DNA of 64,000 nt from positions 174,531 to 238,530 of the forward strand of contig NZ_WHOM01000040.1 of assembly GCF_009739465.1 (NCBI RefSeq), in the 5' to 3' direction. The first letter of the stretch is position 1. Each line of letters starts with the position of its first letter. Source of the stretch: Streptomyces apocyni. GTDB lineage: Bacteria > Actinomycetota > Actinomycetes > Streptomycetales > Streptomycetaceae. Of this stretch, positions 8,700-16,671 are shown one piece after another. Under the pieces are notes generated by a model that saw only the letters and a program-made list of their open reading frames with translations, was not told the origin of the DNA and did no database searches. The position numbers were made by a program, and so were the translations under genes.

Positions 8700-9194
8700 A
8701 TGGGTTTCTGGGGCTACTACGTGGTGGGCCGCAGCGAGCGGCCGCTGGCGGAACTGGACGCGCTCAGCGCCGTGAGCGAAGGGCTCACCCTGCACGAGCG
8801 GCGGGATGGCGGCTGGCAGATCTGGGAGGCCGCGGTGCCGGAGGTGGGCTCGATGACCTCACTGGCGCGGGAGACCGGGGCGCCCGCGCTGTTCGGTTTC
8901 GTGATGGACAGCGAGTGCGTGGCCGTCGAGGCGGCGGGCCCCGAAAGCGGGGCGTGGAACGCCTGCCTGGACCGCGAGGCGATGGCCGGGTACCTGAGCG
9001 CCGACGGCAAGGAACCGGACGACCTGTTCCTGCCCGCCAGGGACGCCGCCGAGCGGGCCGTCGCCTGGGCGGCGGAGGCCGGGCAGCAGGCCACGGCCGC
9101 GGAGCTCACCGAGGTCCTGACCGCGGCCGCCGAGCCCTCCGCGGAGCTGCTCTTCTTCCGGTTCCTGGAGCGGCTGGGCCTTCCGGAGGCATGA
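8700..9194 (+). CDS. Conserved hypothetical protein (164 aa)
   Basis: Unrecognised soluble protein of 164 residues, without signal peptide or membrane segment. It begins MGFWGYYVVGRSERPL and contains an acidic C-terminal half rich in Ala and Glu that should form helices (AERAVAWAAEAGQQATAAELTEVL). ATG at 8700 follows GGGGGA after about 8 bases. High third-position GC over its whole length supports real coding. Its neighbour at 9339 is on the same strand, 144 bases later. I do not assign a function. Confidence 0.65.
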   Translation: MGFWGYYVVGRSERPLAELDALSAVSEGLTLHERRDGGWQIWEAAVPEVGSMTSLARETGAPALFGFVMDSECVAVEAAGPESGAWNACLDREAMAGYLSADGKEPDDLFLPARDAAERAVAWAAEAGQQATAAELTEVLTAAAEPSAELLFFRFLERLGLPEA

Positions 9195-9338
9195 CCGAGC
9201 CGTGAGCTGGGCCGCGAACTGAGCAGCGAACTGAGCCGTGAGCGAGGCGTGACGTTTCTGTGAGGGGATCATGACCCTGTGACATTTCCGGGAGGCGGAA
9301 CGCAGTAAGGGAGTCAGCGTCCGCAACAGGAGATGTTC

Positions 9339-9914
9339 ATGAGCCTCGTGGAACAGATGGCCGAAGCCGATGAGCGCGGCCTGGCCGCGAGCGGCCTCGC
9401 GTGCCTCGACCGGTGCCTGCCCCTGCTGGGCGACTCCGGCGCCCCGGATGACGCGCTGCGTCCGCTGTGGGCGCGGCTGGAGCACGGCGAGGACTGGTCG
9501 GAGCAGCTGGCGGAGGTACGGGCCACCCTCGCGCCCTCGGGCGCCCCGGCCGCCGCCGACGCCGAGGACGAACCGTCCGCCCTCACTCGCCGGATGCTCG
9601 ACGCCGTACCAGAGCGGCGCTCGCCGGACGCGCTGCGCGGCTGGGCCGACGCCTGCTCGGTGGCGGCGTTGCAGATCCACCGGCTCCTTGGCACGGCGGC
9701 CGACGACGAGGTGCCGTCGGAGAAGCTGCGCCAGGGCATCACCGAGAGCGCCGGACCCCTGGTCGCGGGCGAACTCCGCCGCCAGACCGAGATCCTGGAG
9801 CTGCTGGCAACGCGCGGCGCGGGCGGCCTGCGCCAGGCGCTCGAGGTGTCCACGGAGGGCCGCCGGGTGCTGCGCGCGGTGGTCTCCCGCCGGGCGCGGG
9901 GCGGCCAGGCCTGA
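9339..9914 (+). CDS. Conserved hypothetical alpha-helical protein (191 aa)
   Basis: Unrecognised 191-residue soluble protein, mostly amphipathic helix, starting MSLVEQMAEADERGLAASG. The ATG at 9339 is preferred to 9333 because AGGAG ends six bases before it. Upstream (9249-9295) the segments GTGACGTTTCTG and GTGACATTTCC could belong to a promoter; a GTGACGTTTCTG copy recurs at 9982, before the sigma-factor gene. No enzymatic motif is visible. Confidence 0.62.
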   Translation: MSLVEQMAEADERGLAASGLACLDRCLPLLGDSGAPDDALRPLWARLEHGEDWSEQLAEVRATLAPSGAPAAADAEDEPSALTRRMLDAVPERRSPDALRGWADACSVAALQIHRLLGTAADDEVPSEKLRQGITESAGPLVAGELRRQTEILELLATRGAGGLRQALEVSTEGRRVLRAVVSRRARGGQA

Positions 9915-10076
9915 CGGGGGCGGCGACCCCGTGCCCGTAGCGCGCTTGCTCTCGGTAGCGCCGGAGGCCCCTGAGTTCTCTGTGACGTTTCTGCGCGGTT
10001 GAGCGCTGTACGGGTGGGGTCATGGACAGGTCATCGACACGGTGGTCCATGCCGGACCGGGGCGAAGAGGGGCGTA

Positions 10077-10697
10077 TTGGGCCAGGGTGGGGAGTCCCGT
10101 CGCGCGCGTGCGTACGACGGGGAACTCGGGGCGGCCGTCGCTCGGGCACAGGAGGGGGACGAGGGGGCCTTCGCGGTCGCGTACCGGCTGGTGCAGCCCG
10201 GAATGCTTGGCTTCCTGCGGGGGCTCGTCGGCGACGAGGCCGAGGACGTGGCGGCGGATGCCTGGCTGGAGATCGCCCGTGATCTGGGGCGTTTCCGGGG
10301 TGACGGTGCGGGGTTCCGTGGCTGGACGGCGACCATCGCGCGGCACCGGGCGCTCGACCATCTGCGGCGGCAGAAGAAACGGCCGCGCGCGGGCGGGCTT
10401 GAGTCCCAGCTGCTGGAGGTCGCGGGCAACCTGGACACCCCCGCCGAGGCCATGGAGGCGATCTCCACCGAGCACGCGCTCGGACTGATCGCGGGGCTGC
10501 CACGGGACCAGGCCGAGGCGGTGCTGCTACGCGTCGTCGTCGGGCTCGACGGGCCCGCTGCCGCACGGGTGCTGGGCAAGCGCCCGGGAGCCGTACGGAC
10601 GGCGGTGTACCGGGGGTTGAAGAGACTGGCGGGACAGTTGGGGCGGCCCGGCGATGTGACGGATGACGACACCCGGACGCTGGGGGATACAGGATGA
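10077..10697 (+). CDS. ECF-type RNA polymerase sigma factor (module 1)
   Basis: Extracytoplasmic-function sigma factor with region 2 (GMLGFLRGLVGDEAEDVAADAWLEIARD then FRGDGAGFRGWTATIARHRALDHLR) and region 4 (LPRDQAEAVLLRVVVGLDGPAAARVLGKRPGAVRTAVYRGLKRL). The frame is open from 9999, but the paralogue at 15997 begins at the equivalent GTG, and here TTG 10077 aligns with it and follows GAAGAGG at about 6 bases, so I start there (206 residues). Its stop overlaps the next gene (10694). The two proteins are clearly paralogous, about half identical by eye. Confidence 0.85.
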   Translation: MGQGGESRRARAYDGELGAAVARAQEGDEGAFAVAYRLVQPGMLGFLRGLVGDEAEDVAADAWLEIARDLGRFRGDGAGFRGWTATIARHRALDHLRRQKKRPRAGGLESQLLEVAGNLDTPAEAMEAISTEHALGLIAGLPRDQAEAVLLRVVVGLDGPAAARVLGKRPGAVRTAVYRGLKRLAGQLGRPGDVTDDDTRTLGDTG

Positions 10698-11002
10698 GTA
10701 CCGACCGGCCGCCGCCCTCCGGAGAGCTGCCTGACCCGGCTCGGCTCGACGCGCTGCTCTCCGCCGCCGCGCGGCCGTCCGCCGTCGACCCGGGCGCCGA
10801 GTCCGCCGCAGTCGCCGCCTTCCGTGCCTCGCACGCGTCCGGCGTCCGTACGTGGCTCACCCGGCGACGGGACGACTGGCGGCCACGTTCCCCGTGGCGC
10901 CGGGCCGCGCTGCGGGCCGTTCTCGGCGCGTTGGTCGCGGGCCTGACGAGGGCGAACCGGCCAGGCTCGCGACCAAGTCCGTCCCGGTCGAGTCGGCCGT
11001 AG
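10694..11002 (+). pseudogene. Truncated anti-sigma-like partner of the 10077 sigma factor
   Basis: Overlaps the sigma gene by four bases (ATGA), the position occupied in the paralogous module by the membrane anti-sigma protein at 16671. It reads 102 residues: D/P-rich start, a helix with SAAVAAFRASHASG that parallels AAALAAFRQARAAA in the paralogue, then basic residues and LRAVLGALVAGLT, where the transmembrane helix should begin. The reading then turns into Arg/Pro/Ser-rich sequence and stops, so helix and extracytoplasmic domain are missing. A frameshift or deletion near 10945-10970 is the likely cause. It may still make a short soluble peptide. Confidence 0.6.
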
Positions 11003-11020
11003 CCAGCGCACGGTCCGCGG

Positions 11021-11075
11021 TACCTCACCGCACCGCACCGCACCGCACCTCACCGCACCTCACCGCACCTCACCT
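11021..11075. repeat. CACCG/CACCT pentamer repeat tract
   Basis: About eleven near-consecutive pentamers of CACCG, CACCT or TCACC between the end of the truncated anti-sigma gene and the stop of the convergent membrane-protein gene at 11075. No coding potential. It looks like a slippage-prone tract. Confidence 0.7.
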
Positions 11076-12556
11076 CATCGAGCCGGTGCCTGACCCAGCG
11101 GGGACGCCGTGGGAGACAGGTAGGCACGGAGGCCAGTCCGGTGGTGCAGGTCCGGGAGCGGGTGGACGCGCCAGCGGCGGGCGTAGGCCGGGGGAGGCCG
11201 CTCGTCGGAGCGCAGGACGGCGACCGGCCGCTGCCGGGCCATGGCGGCGAGTCCGCCGGGCGTGATGCTCTCGTCGTGACCGCTGGGCTGGCGGGAGGCG
11301 CAGCCGATGTCGAACGCGACCCGGATGGCCTCCTCCCCTGTGATCACGCACGGCGGGCGTACGCCCTGCGCGCGCAGTTCGGCGGCGACGCGGTTCTGGT
11401 CGGCGATATAGCCACGTACGCGGTGCGTCGTACTGTCGAGGATCCGGAACTGGACCGCCAGATGCGCGGCGACCGCCACGGCGACGAGCGCTACGGCGGC
11501 CCGGCGCCACCGCGGCCGGACCCGCGAGACGCGGACCAGGCACTGCGCCACCGGCAGGCTCAGCAGGGCGTACGCGGGCAGCAGGAAGCGCGGCGCCGCG
11601 TAGCCGACGGTGAACAAGTACGGTGCGGCCAGCGCCAGTCCGGTACCGGTCGCGAGGACGATGGCGGCCCGGTGCCGGGTGCGGGCCGCCGCCCATACGC
11701 CGCCCGCGACGAGCAACGGCAGTGCGAGGAACCACACACTGGTGACGGGGTGCTGCCAGGGCACGTCGCAGGGGCGGCACAGGGTGCGGCCGCTCAGCGC
11801 GCGTACGTGGTCGTCGATGGCGAAGTACGCGCCCAGGTGCCCCTGGATGTCGCTGGCGCGCCGCAGCCGCGCGAAGAGGCCGCCGTACCGTACGTACGCC
11901 TCGATGACCCAACCGGCCCAGCCGATCGCCAGGCCCGTAGCGAGCATGAGGAGCAGCAGCACCTGGCGCCGCACCCGCATCAGCAGGGCCGCCACCGCGA
12001 GCGGCAGGGCCAGCCATACCGCGTCGGTGGGACGCATGAGCGAGGCGAGTCCGACCCCCGCGGCCACGCCGGTCAGCACCCAGGGGCCGGGTCGGCGGGC
12101 GGCGCGCAGGAAGCAGCCGACGGCGATGAGCGCCCCGTACGCGACCCAGAGGTTGGGCATCACCTGCGGGCCGTAGAACATCGTGATCCACAGGCTCGCG
12201 AACAGCGCCCCGGCGACCGCGAGTACGGGAGTGGGAAGCATCCGCCGCCACACCCACAGCGCGCTGAACAACGCGCCGCCGGAGAGCAGTGCCAGGTAGA
12301 CGCGCAGCGCCAGGGTGGAGGTGGTCACCGCCGTGACGGGGGCGACGAGGAAGGTGACACCCCGGGCACGCGGCGCGCTGAAGAACGCCGCCGGGGCCTG
12401 CGGGCTGACCTGGCTGACGTACACCGTCTCGTCCCAGCCCAGCCCCAGACCCGGCACCACCAGGACGAGCTGGACGAGCGTGAAGGCGGCGGCGACGGCC
12501 GTCAGCCACAGCACTGGCCGGGCGGCCGCGCCGGGTTTGAGGGCGCGCCGCCGCAC
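11075..12556 (-). CDS. ArnT/PMT-like integral membrane protein (glycosyltransferase-39 type)
   Basis: About ten hydrophobic helices with the features of lipid-linked glycosyltransferases of the ArnT/PMT clan: first loop G-W-D-E-T-V-Y after helix one (acidic catalytic pair), then repeated helices, and a soluble C-terminal domain from about residue 400 containing ITGEEAIRVAFDIGCASRQ. Probably transfers sugar from polyprenyl-phosphate at the outer membrane face; the acceptor is unknown. Start chosen at GTG 12556, preceded by AGGA at 6 bases. The open frame runs to 12796 but that part looks non-coding. A well-initiated 20-codon ORF ends inside this ribosome site. About 493 residues. Confidence 0.75.
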   Translation of the reverse strand: MRRRALKPGAAARPVLWLTAVAAAFTLVQLVLVVPGLGLGWDETVYVSQVSPQAPAAFFSAPRARGVTFLVAPVTAVTTSTLALRVYLALLSGGALFSALWVWRRMLPTPVLAVAGALFASLWITMFYGPQVMPNLWVAYGALIAVGCFLRAARRPGPWVLTGVAAGVGLASLMRPTDAVWLALPLAVAALLMRVRRQVLLLLMLATGLAIGWAGWVIEAYVRYGGLFARLRRASDIQGHLGAYFAIDDHVRALSGRTLCRPCDVPWQHPVTSVWFLALPLLVAGGVWAAARTRHRAAIVLATGTGLALAAPYLFTVGYAAPRFLLPAYALLSLPVAQCLVRVSRVRPRWRRAAVALVAVAVAAHLAVQFRILDSTTHRVRGYIADQNRVAAELRAQGVRPPCVITGEEAIRVAFDIGCASRQPSGHDESITPGGLAAMARQRPVAVLRSDERPPPAYARRWRVHPLPDLHHRTGLRAYLSPTASPLGQAPAR

Positions 12557-12564
12557 ACCGTGTC

Positions 12565-12627
12565 CTAGGCGGCCCGGGTGTCCTCGGCGGCCTCGGCCGC
12601 CTCGCGTCTGTTCTCGCTGTGCGTCAT
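12565..12627 (-). CDS. Short upstream ORF (20 aa) or frameshifted N-terminus of the 11075 protein
   Basis: ATG at 12627 has a strong ribosome site (AAGAGG, 6 bases). It encodes MTHSENRREA followed by ten more residues rich in Glu and Ala, and stops at TAG 12565-12567, which overlaps the AGGA used by the membrane-protein gene. It is either a coupled leader ORF or the true N-terminus, separated by a one-base shift. The sequence alone cannot decide. Confidence 0.45.
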   Translation of the reverse strand: MTHSENRREAAEAAEDTRAA

Positions 12628-12931
12628 CCGGCACCTCTTGTCGCGAGCCGGAGATCAAACGTGGCTCCTGGATGGTCCGGTCTCCTTCGACGTCGACGGT
12701 CCGGCCGATGACGGCGCCCGCGGCGTGTGCCCGCGGCTGGTGTCCGCTCCTGCACGCTGCCGGTGGTTGTGGTGCCTCACCAGGCCGGTGAGGCACTCGG
12801 CCGAGCGGTTATTCCCGAAGGAGTGAGGGCGAGCCGGGGAGCCTCCACGGAAGACAGGCTGTGTCGGCCCCCCGTGGTTACCATCCGGACAGGTGATGCC
12901 TACGGACCGGACGGAAGGCACGGAGACCCTC
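12628..12931. other. Divergent intergenic region between the ArnT-like and methyltransferase genes
   Basis: 304 bases without a convincing gene. It holds the perfect inverted repeat at 12772-12796 and, towards the right, the ribosome site of the methyltransferase gene (GGAG, six bases before ATG 12932). Promoters for both directions must lie here; none is obvious. Confidence 0.5.
12772..12796. promoter_or_regulatory. Perfect 10-bp inverted repeat, candidate operator
   Basis: GTGCCTCACC and GGTGAGGCAC separated by AGGCC. It sits in the middle of a divergent promoter region, so an operator for both genes is more likely than a terminator. Confidence 0.5.
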
Positions 12932-13759
12932 ATGCCCAGCTCATCGGCCGCGCCCCTGTCGACGAACCGTTCGCGGCTGGGGTACAAGGTGCGTTACGCA
13001 CTGCGTCATCCACAGCGTGTGGTGCCCTACCTGCGCCGGTCGGCGAGGGACGGCTGGCTGCGGTTCCGGCACCGCGGGAGTCACGTCGCGTACTACCGGG
13101 CGGTGATGGCGTCGGACGCCGCGCGCAGTCCCGAGGCCGCGGTCGGCGGCGGGCCGTCGCACGCGCGCTGGCTGGCCATCGGGCAGATGCAGTACGACTA
13201 CCTGCTGGGGCATGGGCTGAAGCCGCAGGACCGGGTGCTGGAGATCGGGTGCGGCAATCTGCGCGCCGGGTGGCGGTTCATCGAGTACCTGGAGCCCGGG
13301 CACTACTTCGGGATCGACATCTCGCCCGAGATCCTCATCGAGGCGAAGAAGACCCTGGTCCGGTACGACCTCCAGCAGAAGGTGCCGCATCTCACCCCCG
13401 TCGCGGACCTGACGCTGGACTTCCTTCCCGACGGGTACTTCACGGTGGTGCACGCGCACAGCGTGTTCTCGCACTCGCCGCTGGAGGTCATCGACGAATG
13501 CCTCTCCCACGTCGGACGGGTGCTGGCCCCTGACGGCTTCTTCGACTTCACCTTCGACCGCACCGAGGGCACCGAACACCAGGTGCTCGGCGAGGACTTC
13601 TACTACCGTCCCCGGACGCTGATCCAGCTCGCCGAGAAGCACGGCCTGAGCGCCCGCTTCATGGACGACTGGGAGCGACTGCCGCACGGCCAGTCCAAGC
13701 TCCGGGTCACGCACCCCGCGCCTCTGACCAGCTGCCGGGACGGCGCGGCCGCCGAGTGA
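12932..13759 (+). CDS. Class I SAM-dependent methyltransferase
   Basis: 275-residue cytoplasmic protein with a Rossmann-type SAM site: motif I V-L-E-I-G-C-G-N (about residues 102-109), an acidic residue ending strand 2 (Y-F-G-I-D-I), and post-motif segments YFTVVHAHSVFSH and ApDGFFDFTFD. ATG 12932 is preferred over 12893/12896 because GGAG lies six bases before it. The basic N-terminal 50 residues (RYALRHPQRVVPYLRRSARDGW) resemble those of surface-polysaccharide methyltransferases. The substrate is unknown, though a glycan is plausible given the divergent ArnT-like gene. Confidence 0.82.
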   Translation: MPSSSAAPLSTNRSRLGYKVRYALRHPQRVVPYLRRSARDGWLRFRHRGSHVAYYRAVMASDAARSPEAAVGGGPSHARWLAIGQMQYDYLLGHGLKPQDRVLEIGCGNLRAGWRFIEYLEPGHYFGIDISPEILIEAKKTLVRYDLQQKVPHLTPVADLTLDFLPDGYFTVVHAHSVFSHSPLEVIDECLSHVGRVLAPDGFFDFTFDRTEGTEHQVLGEDFYYRPRTLIQLAEKHGLSARFMDDWERLPHGQSKLRVTHPAPLTSCRDGAAAE

Positions 13760-13796
13760 GTTCGCACACTGTCCGGGTAGGTGGAGCCCCACTTGA

Positions 13797-14450
13797 TCAC
13801 AGTGGGGGTGGGGTCGCCTCCTTGGATACCTTCGTCACCTCGAAGTGCTTGCAACCGTAGCCATTCATGGCGCCCTTCAAGACGAGTGGATCTCCTTCAG
13901 GGGCGTCTGCCGTGAGATCCGTCATGCCGTAACCAGCGGGTTTATCGATCCAGTAGTCCCCGTTGAGTACGAAGGTGTCACTGGTGAAGCTTCCTTTTGA
14001 GGCGTATTGCCCCAGAGGGCTGCCCGCGTTTCCATCCTTGGGGTAGAAGATCACGGTCGCCCGCAATCCACCCTCACCCACCTCGGGGTCGCTCACGATG
14101 ACCAGCCGCACTCCCTTGACGTCGTCGCATCGGTAGGAGCCTTCCCAGGTTCCCACCATCACGGGATCGCCCACTACGCCAGGGGCGCTCGGGGGCGGCG
14201 CGGATTGAACGGTACTCGGAGAACCCGAGGCGCTCGGGGGCGCTGACTGGGCGACCGACTGAGTGCCACTCGGAGATTCCGATGCGCTCGGCGGCGCACC
14301 CTTTTCCTCGGTGGAATCGCCGTTTCCTAACAGGCCGAACACTCCGGTTACGGCTGCGGCGCTGATAGTCCCCACTGCGGTAATTATCGCAACGACCACG
14401 GCAATTCGAGCCGTTCGATTCGAAGAACCTTCGGAGTCTGAATCCGCCAC
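13797..14450 (-). CDS. Membrane-anchored secreted protein with Ser/Pro linker; contains a TTA codon
   Basis: 217 residues from GTG 14450, preceded by GGGGGAG. A short polar N-terminus is followed by one transmembrane helix (ARIAVVVAIITAVGTISAAAV), an imperfectly repeated Ser/Ala/Pro linker (SASGSPS/SASESPS units, residues 50-90), and a roughly 120-residue extracellular domain starting V-G-T-W-E-G-S-Y-R-C and ending with a second Cys (G-Y-G-C-K-H-F). The two cysteines could form a disulfide. Leu41 is encoded by TTA (14328-14330), so translation should need the bldA tRNA. Function not recognised. Local GC is lower than in flanking genes. Confidence 0.72.
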   Translation of the reverse strand: MADSDSEGSSNRTARIAVVVAIITAVGTISAAAVTGVFGLLGNGDSTEEKGAPPSASESPSGTQSVAQSAPPSASGSPSTVQSAPPPSAPGVVGDPVMVGTWEGSYRCDDVKGVRLVIVSDPEVGEGGLRATVIFYPKDGNAGSPLGQYASKGSFTSDTFVLNGDYWIDKPAGYGMTDLTADAPEGDPLVLKGAMNGYGCKHFEVTKVSKEATPPPL

Positions 14451-14775
14451 CCGTCTCCCCCTCTCGGCGTAGACCAGATTCCCAGGCCGGTGCGATTGAA
14501 AACCTCAGTGGAGGTTCCGGCGTGAGGCGTGTGCGGCGAGGTGCGGCATGCGTGGGCGGCGCCGTCGGCCTGCGCCTCCGGCACTGGGCAGGCTCAAGAA
14601 GCCACTATCCCGCCGTCCTGAAACCTGGCGTGATCGGTCCGTCACAAGCTGTTCCCGACACGGCACGATACACATCGCTGGGGCGTAGCCCGAGCTGCTT
14701 CCGGCAGCGGAAAGCGGGAGAGCCCCAGTGGCCCGTCCCAACCAAAGTCCTGTGTTCAACCTGAAGGGAAATCTG
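14451..14775. other. Divergent intergenic region (325 bp)
   Basis: Between two genes that each contain a TTA codon. I see no ORF with coding character. It contains the ribosome sites for both genes (AAGGGA before ATG 14776; GGGGGAG before GTG 14450) and a short stem around 14569-14594 (CTGCGCCTCCGGCACTGGGCAGGC). Promoters are presumably here. Confidence 0.45.
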
Positions 14776-15573
14776 ATGAGCACTACGAGACAGGCTCTTG
14801 TCGTGACCATGCTGGCCGGTGCGATGGCTTTCACGCTGCCGACGGCGGCGCATGCCGCGCCAGCGGCGAAATGCAACGGTGTGGCTGCCGACATCGTCGG
14901 CACGGACGGCAGCGACCGGATCGTGCTGAACTCCGACAGCCGCCTGGTGGTCTCCACCGGAGCTGGCAACGACGTCATCATCCTCGGCGGCGCCGGTAAC
15001 CACATCATCTGTGCCGGAGCCGGTGCGGACACGGTCATCGGGGGCAGTGGCGCTGACTGGATCAACGGGGGGCGAGGCAGGGACCACATCGAGGGCCGGG
15101 GCGGCGCTGACACCGTTTTCGGCGGCGTCGGCCCAGACACCGTGCTCGGCGGTGCGGGCAACGACCGCCTCATCGGGGGCGCCGGAGCCGACACCCTGGA
15201 CGGGGGTGCCGGCGCCGACTTAATCGACGGCCGAGCAGGTGCCGACCGGATTTCCGGTGGCGGGGGCGGCGACACGCTCTATGGCAGGGCGGGGGTCGAC
15301 CGGATCTCTGGTGGCGCGGGCCCGGACACCATCTACGGCGGGGCCGGGCCCGACACCCTCAACGGCGGCGCCGGACCGGATGTTCTCCATGGCCAGGCAG
15401 GCGCCGACGACCTTGACGGCGGTGCGGGCAACGACCGACTTCACGGTGGCGGCGGCAACGATCTGCTGACCGATCCCTCTGGTGCGGGCGACTTCGGCAA
15501 CGGAGGGCCGGGCGTAGCCGACCGATGCGACATCCGGATCGAGACCCGGGCGAACTGCGAGACGCTCTTCTGA
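14776..15573 (+). CDS. Secreted RTX-like Gly/Asp-rich calcium-binding repeat protein; contains a TTA codon
   Basis: 265 residues; signal peptide ends at A-H-A-A-P (about residue 29). From residue 60 almost the whole chain is tandem nonapeptides of the G-G-x-G-x-D-x-(L/I/V)-x type, roughly seventeen turns, predicted to form a calcium-loaded parallel beta roll. There is no protease, lipase or other catalytic domain; the end (DRCDIRIETRANCETLF) contains a Cys pair like other actinobacterial calcium-binding proteins. No type I secretion genes lie nearby and a Sec signal is present. TTA at 15220 (Leu) implies bldA control. ATG 14776 is chosen over 14728 for its AAGGGA site. Confidence 0.85.
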   Translation: MSTTRQALVVTMLAGAMAFTLPTAAHAAPAAKCNGVAADIVGTDGSDRIVLNSDSRLVVSTGAGNDVIILGGAGNHIICAGAGADTVIGGSGADWINGGRGRDHIEGRGGADTVFGGVGPDTVLGGAGNDRLIGGAGADTLDGGAGADLIDGRAGADRISGGGGGDTLYGRAGVDRISGGAGPDTIYGGAGPDTLNGGAGPDVLHGQAGADDLDGGAGNDRLHGGGGNDLLTDPSGAGDFGNGGPGVADRCDIRIETRANCETLF

Positions 15574-15792
15574 GTCCTGCGGTCGCGGTTCGTGCTGTCC
15601 GGGGCGAGGGTGCGTTCCGCTGAGTGAGCGTTCTCGGAGTGGCCACTGATCGGATCGCTGGCCCCGGGAACGGCGCGGCGCACCGGCCTTGGCCGGATGG
15701 GCGGACTCCCGGACGCGCTGGTCACGCGGTGGGCCATGGCGGCGAGCGACCTTCCGCATAACCCCAGTTCAGGCCATAGAGATGAGGATGCG

Positions 15793-15832
15793 CGGTCGGG
15801 GCCGCCACCCCCCACAGGAGAGGCCCCGACCG
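15793..15832. terminator. Hairpin terminator
   Basis: Perfect 11-bp inverted repeat CGGTCGGGGCC / GGCCCCGACCG with an 18-base loop, about 220 bases after the RTX-like gene. No T-run. Confidence 0.6.
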
Positions 15833-15911
15833 ACGCACGGTACGGACCGTGTGACGGCCCGTACTCCCTTCAGCGCCGTGCGTGCGTTTTCTGTCACACC
15901 CCGCTTGGCGA

Positions 15912-15940
15912 CCATGTTGTTGCATGTTGTACAAACATGG
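15912..15940. promoter_or_regulatory. Inverted repeat CCATGTT...AACATGG, candidate operator
   Basis: Seven-base arms separated by 15 bases, enclosing the 12-mer TGTTGTACAAAC with the palindromic core TTGTACAA. It lies 57 bases before the sigma-factor start. The same 12-mer occurs once more at 58335. Confidence 0.45.
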
Positions 15941-15996
15941 ACGGACGGCGCATCAGGCCGTACCGTTCTGCATCGCGCCGGGCTAGGGAGAAGTTA

Positions 15997-16671
15997 GTGC
16001 TGGGGGACGACGCGGAGCTGACCACCGCGGTGCTCGCGGCACAGGGCGGGGACGAGAGTGGGTTCCGTTCTGTGTACCGCGCTGTGCACCCGCGGCTCCT
16101 GGGGTACGTGCGGACACTCGTCGGCGACGTCGACGCCGAGGACGTGACGTCGGAGGCCTGGCTACAGATCGCCCGCGACCTCGACCGGTTCGACGGCGAC
16201 GCGGACCGGTTCCGCGGCTGGGCGGCCCGTATCGCCCGCAACCGCGCGCTCGACCACATCCGGATGCGCAGCCGCCGCCCCGCCGTCGGCGGCGACGAGA
16301 CGGAGCTCACCGTGAAGCCCGGTGACGCGGACACCGCGGGCGAGGCACTGGAGGCCCTCGCCACCGGCGACACCTTCGCGCTGATATCCCAGCTGCCCCA
16401 GGACCAGGCCGAGGCCGTCGTCCTGCGCGTGGTCGTCGGCCTCGACGCGAAGAGCGCGGCGGAGACGCTGGGCAAGCGTCCCGGTGCCGTACGCACCTCC
16501 GCGCACCGCGGCCTCAAGCGCCTCGCGGAGCTGCTCGGTGAGGCAGCTGACGACGCCGAAGGGCTGGCCGCCGTACCGCCGCAGCGGGGGCGCGACGGGC
16601 ACCCGGCGAGCTCTCCGGCGGGCCCCGATGGTGTGACGCATTCGCGTTCGCGGACGCAGAAGGACATGTGA
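15997..16671 (+). CDS. ECF-type RNA polymerase sigma factor (module 2)
   Basis: 224 residues from GTG 15997, preceded by AGGGAG at 6 bases (the frame is open further upstream but non-coding). Region 2: LLGYVRTLVGDVDAEDVTSEAWLQIARD and FRGWAARIARNRALDHIR; region 4: LPQDQAEAVVLRVVVGLDAKSAAETLGKRPGAVRTSAHRGLKRL. It is a close paralogue of the sigma factor at 10077, sharing the LG(K)RPGAVRT helix. The C-terminal 45 residues are low-complexity. It overlaps the next gene by TGATG, the usual arrangement for a sigma factor and its antagonist. Confidence 0.9.
   Translation: MLGDDAELTTAVLAAQGGDESGFRSVYRAVHPRLLGYVRTLVGDVDAEDVTSEAWLQIARDLDRFDGDADRFRGWAARIARNRALDHIRMRSRRPAVGGDETELTVKPGDADTAGEALEALATGDTFALISQLPQDQAEAVVLRVVVGLDAKSAAETLGKRPGAVRTSAHRGLKRLAELLGEAADDAEGLAAVPPQRGRDGHPASSPAGPDGVTHSRSRTQKDM

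Larger units (their letters stand above)
15574..15996. other. Intergenic region upstream of sigma module 2 (423 bp)
   Basis: No credible gene. It contains the terminator hairpin at 15793-15832, the inverted repeat at 15912-15940 in a locally AT-rich stretch, and the AGGGAG ribosome site for the sigma gene at 15985-15990. Confidence 0.5.

Noticed and set aside
11021..11075. Regulatory iterons or replication origin repeats
   Set aside because: Simple pentamer slippage tract between convergent gene ends, without DnaA-box-like sequence or replication genes.
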